Made by a program: the position numbers and the translations under genes. Of a stretch of DNA of 64,000 nucleotides, positions 62,069 through 64,000 are shown in pieces (position 1 is the first letter of the stretch; each line of letters starts with the position of its first letter). Source of the stretch: CAWJAP01 sp963834365 (GTDB lineage Bacteria; Acidobacteriota; Vicinamibacteria; Vicinamibacterales; Vicinamibacteraceae); NCBI GenBank assembly GCA_963834365.1, contig CAWIBS010000036.1, positions 186,001-250,000 on the forward strand, written 5' to 3'. The notes below the pieces were generated by a model. That model had not been told where the DNA came from and searched no databases. It saw only the letters and a list, made by a program, of their open reading frames with translations.

Positions 62069-64000
62069 ATGTCCATCGCCAACCTGAAGGATCGGATCTC
62101 GCGCCTGCCCGAGCAGCCGGGCGTCTACCTGTATTTCAACAGGGCGGGCGAGACGATCTACGTCGGGAAGGCGCGCGCGCTGCGCGACCGGGTTCGCAGC
62201 TATCTCGGCGCGCACGGCGTCGATCCGAAGACCGACGCGCTCCTCGAGGAAGCGGACCGCCTCGAGGTGGTCGTCACCGATTCCGTCGTCGAAGCGCTCG
62301 CGCTCGAGAACCACCTGATCAAGCAACGGGCGCCGCGCTACAACATCCTGCTCCGCGACGACAAGAACTATCCGTACCTCCAGCTGACGACGACCGAGGG
62401 GTTTCCACGGCTGCTCGTGGCGCGGCGGGTCGAGCCGGACGGCAACGCGTACTTCGGGCCCTTTCTCCCGGCGTCTTTCGCGCGCCGGACCATCGGCCTC
62501 ACCCACCGGCTGTTCGGGCTCCGCTCCTGCAACGAGGTCATCACCGGGCAGCGGGGTCGGCCCTGCCTCGAGTACGACATCAAACGGTGTCTGGCGCCCT
62601 GTGTCGCCACCATCTGCTCGCCCGGGGAGTACGGGCGCGCGGTGAATGACGCGCGGCTGCTGCTCGAAGGCCGGCGCGACGAGCTGCTCGCCGATCTGGC
62701 GGCGCGGATGGAGGACGCGGCGGCCGGCGAGCGGTTCGAGCAGGCCGCACAGCTCCGCGACGCCATCCGGACGGTCGAGACGCTGCGGGACCGCCAGCAG
62801 AAAATGGCGTCGACCCGCCTGGGGGATCGCGACGCGTTCGGCGTGAAGACGGGTCCAGCCGGCGCCGCGGTGCAGGTCTTCCAGGTGCGAGGCGGGCGGG
62901 TCGTCGATCGGATCGAGCTGTGGACGGCTGGCACCCACGTGGCGGCGGCGAGCGAGGCCGACGTCCTCGAGGCGGCGCTGCCGCAGTTCTACGAAGCGCA
63001 CGATCCGCCGCCCGAGATCCACGTGCCGGTGGATCTGCCCGAGAGCGCGCTGCTCGAAGACTGGCTCGCCACGCGTGCCGGACGCAAGATCCGGCTGCGC
63101 GTGCCGCGACGCGGCGAGAAACGGGGCCTGCTCGATCTCGCGAGCCGCAACGCGTCGTTTGCGTATGACGCGCGCGCCCACGACGGCTCGCTGCAGCAGG
63201 CCGAGGCCCTCGACACGCTGCGGGTCGCGCTGGGCCTGGCGGCGCTGCCGCGCCGCATCGAGTGCTTCGACATCTCGACCATCCAGGGCAGCGAGACGGT
63301 CGCGGCGCTGGTCGTCTGCGAGGACGGCCGCATGCGCCGCGGCGAGTACCGCAAGTTTCGGATCCGCGGAACCTTTGGTTCCGCGGTGCCGAGCGGCGCC
63401 TCGGCTCGCGCCGAGGCTCACGGCCGGATTCGCGGCGACCGGGGCGTGCCGTTGCAGGCGGCCCGGCCCGAGGCCGAAGCCCCGGGCCTGCGGACACAGG
63501 GACCGGGCACGCTCGCGGCGCCCCGCATCCTCGACGACTTCGCGTCGATGCACGAGGTCGTGCTGCGTCGCTATCGCAAGGTCGCGGAAGCGGGCGGACC
63601 GTTTCCCGACCTGATCGTCATCGACGGCGGCAAGGGCCAGCTGTCGGCGGCCTACGCGGCGCTGCGGGCGATCGGGCTCGAGCGTCTCGTCGCCATCGGC
63701 CTCGCCAAGCAGGAGGAGCTCGTCTTCACGCGCGACGCAGCCGACGCGATCGCCTTCCCGCGTGAGAGCGCCGCCCTGCGCCTGCTGCAGCGCATCCGCG
63801 ACGAGGCGCATCGGTTCGCCGTGACGTTCCACCGGAGCGCCCGCACGAGACGTGATCTGCGGTCGGGCCTCGACGACGTGCCGGGGATCGGCAGCCGGCG
63901 GCGCAAGCTGCTGCTGACGCGCTTCGGCAGCCTCGCCGGCGTCCGCCGGGCGACTCGTGAGGAGCTCACCTCCGTCGTCGGCTCAAAGGCGGCTGACGCC
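62069..64000 (+). CDS. Excinuclease ABC subunit C, 3' end outside the window
   Basis: Nuclease of nucleotide excision repair. 644 codons before the window ends. GIY-YIG-type nuclease domain (QPGVYLYFNRAGETIYVGKA), UVR motif (FEQAAQLRDAIRTVETLRD), RNase H-like second nuclease (IECFDISTIQGSETVAALVV, FPDLIVIDGGKGQLSAA) and the start of the HhH tail (LDDVPGIGSRRRKLLLTRFG). Residues about 435-488 are an in-frame insertion not found in typical UvrC, built on short palindromes. Only a few C-terminal codons are missing. Confidence 0.94.
   Translation, partial: MSIANLKDRISRLPEQPGVYLYFNRAGETIYVGKARALRDRVRSYLGAHGVDPKTDALLEEADRLEVVVTDSVVEALALENHLIKQRAPRYNILLRDDKNYPYLQLTTTEGFPRLLVARRVEPDGNAYFGPFLPASFARRTIGLTHRLFGLRSCNEVITGQRGRPCLEYDIKRCLAPCVATICSPGEYGRAVNDARLLLEGRRDELLADLAARMEDAAAGERFEQAAQLRDAIRTVETLRDRQQKMASTRLGDRDAFGVKTGPAGAAVQVFQVRGGRVVDRIELWTAGTHVAAASEADVLEAALPQFYEAHDPPPEIHVPVDLPESALLEDWLATRAGRKIRLRVPRRGEKRGLLDLASRNASFAYDARAHDGSLQQAEALDTLRVALGLAALPRRIECFDISTIQGSETVAALVVCEDGRMRRGEYRKFRIRGTFGSAVPSGASARAEAHGRIRGDRGVPLQAARPEAEAPGLRTQGPGTLAAPRILDDFASMHEVVLRRYRKVAEAGGPFPDLIVIDGGKGQLSAAYAALRAIGLERLVAIGLAKQEELVFTRDAADAIAFPRESAALRLLQRIRDEAHRFAVTFHRSARTRRDLRSGLDDVPGIGSRRRKLLLTRFGSLAGVRRATREELTSVVGSKAADA
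63364..63532. repeat. Palindrome-bearing in-frame insertion inside uvrC
   Basis: CCGCGGAACC-TTT-GGTTCCGCGG (63364-63386) and GCCTCGGC-TCGC-GCCGAGGC (63398-63417) are perfect hairpins within the coding frame. They open a segment of about 54 codons lying between RKFRIRG and DDFASM, which are close together in typical UvrC. The encoded insert is Ala/Gly/Arg-rich and has no domain. It is reminiscent of palindromic elements that insert into genes, as known in Rickettsia. Confidence 0.55.

Noticed and set aside
61907..63832. Long N-terminal extension of the CDP-alcohol phosphatidyltransferase frame, opposite uvrC
   Set aside because: The frame is open only because it is antisense to uvrC. The family's N-terminus begins at the ATG at 61906.

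Overview
The window is 64 kb of very GC-rich bacterial DNA, densely coded on both strands, with many GTG starts and 4-base ATGA/GTGA gene overlaps. The gene set (paired ECF sigma factors of the acidobacterial type beside a kinase-TPR protein, Tat-exported amidohydrolase and oxidoreductase, secreted propeller and Ig-like proteins, DoxX, B12-radical SAM, BlaI/M56 pair) suggests a member of the Acidobacteriota, probably near the Vicinamibacteria. That placement is an inference; the window has no rRNA and no phylogenetic marker was compared. One tRNA (Thr, CGT) is present. There is no phage, complete IS or CRISPR array.

Layout. 0.1-7.1 kb: peroxiredoxin, CDP-alcohol phosphatidyltransferase, a GtrA fusion, a frameshifted metallothionein, HTH-RDD protein, MsrB, secreted acetamidase-like protein, MFS transporter. 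7.2-11.4 kb: two divergent ECF sigma factors and a transmembrane Ser/Thr kinase with TPRs. 11.5-17.8 kb: secreted proteins, amidohydrolase, CBM9-like protein, DoxX, Gfo/Idh/MocA oxidoreductase and ApbE. 17.9-19.8 kb: two paralogous small secreted proteins flanking a decayed tyrosine recombinase. 20-22.3 kb: membrane and family-2 glycosyltransferases. 22.5-29.9 kb: TPR protein, DUF454, PQQ-propeller, ROK kinase, lipoprotein, propeller. 30.2-33.6 kb: B12-radical SAM, M56 peptidase and BlaI with a palindromic operator. 35.9-40.4 kb: a nucleotide-translocase-like/HEAT membrane protein followed by a receiver-AAA-Ser/Thr-kinase fusion. 41-48.1 kb: a protein with an LPxTA-type C-terminus, a secreted kinase-like protein, and a large hybrid histidine kinase. 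48.2-50.6 kb: tRNA, FliA-like sigma factor, leucyltransferase Bpt. 50.8-64 kb: uvrA, 3-methyladenine glycosylase, HtrA protease, Hsp20, EF-P, thymidine kinase, a lipoprotein with a histone-H1-like partner, a second CDP-alcohol phosphatidyltransferase, and uvrC running off the end.

Two window-wide patterns matter for any reader. First, about 18 genes are broken by single-base frameshifts with no nonsense substitutions: the conserved protein continues at once in another frame. I treat these as probable assembly indels and give each such gene its full extent. Second, the longer intergenic gaps are filled with arrays of 7- or 8-base units, often arranged as facing inverted blocks, and with short hairpin elements, including two copies of a three-stem palindromic element.

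The strongest candidate for something undescribed is the gene at 35901-38271. When its frameshifts are read through, it is one polypeptide made of a response-regulator receiver, a degenerate sigma54-type AAA+ domain (Walker A lysine replaced, GAFTGA loop missing), an intact Hanks-type kinase and a C-terminal membrane anchor.
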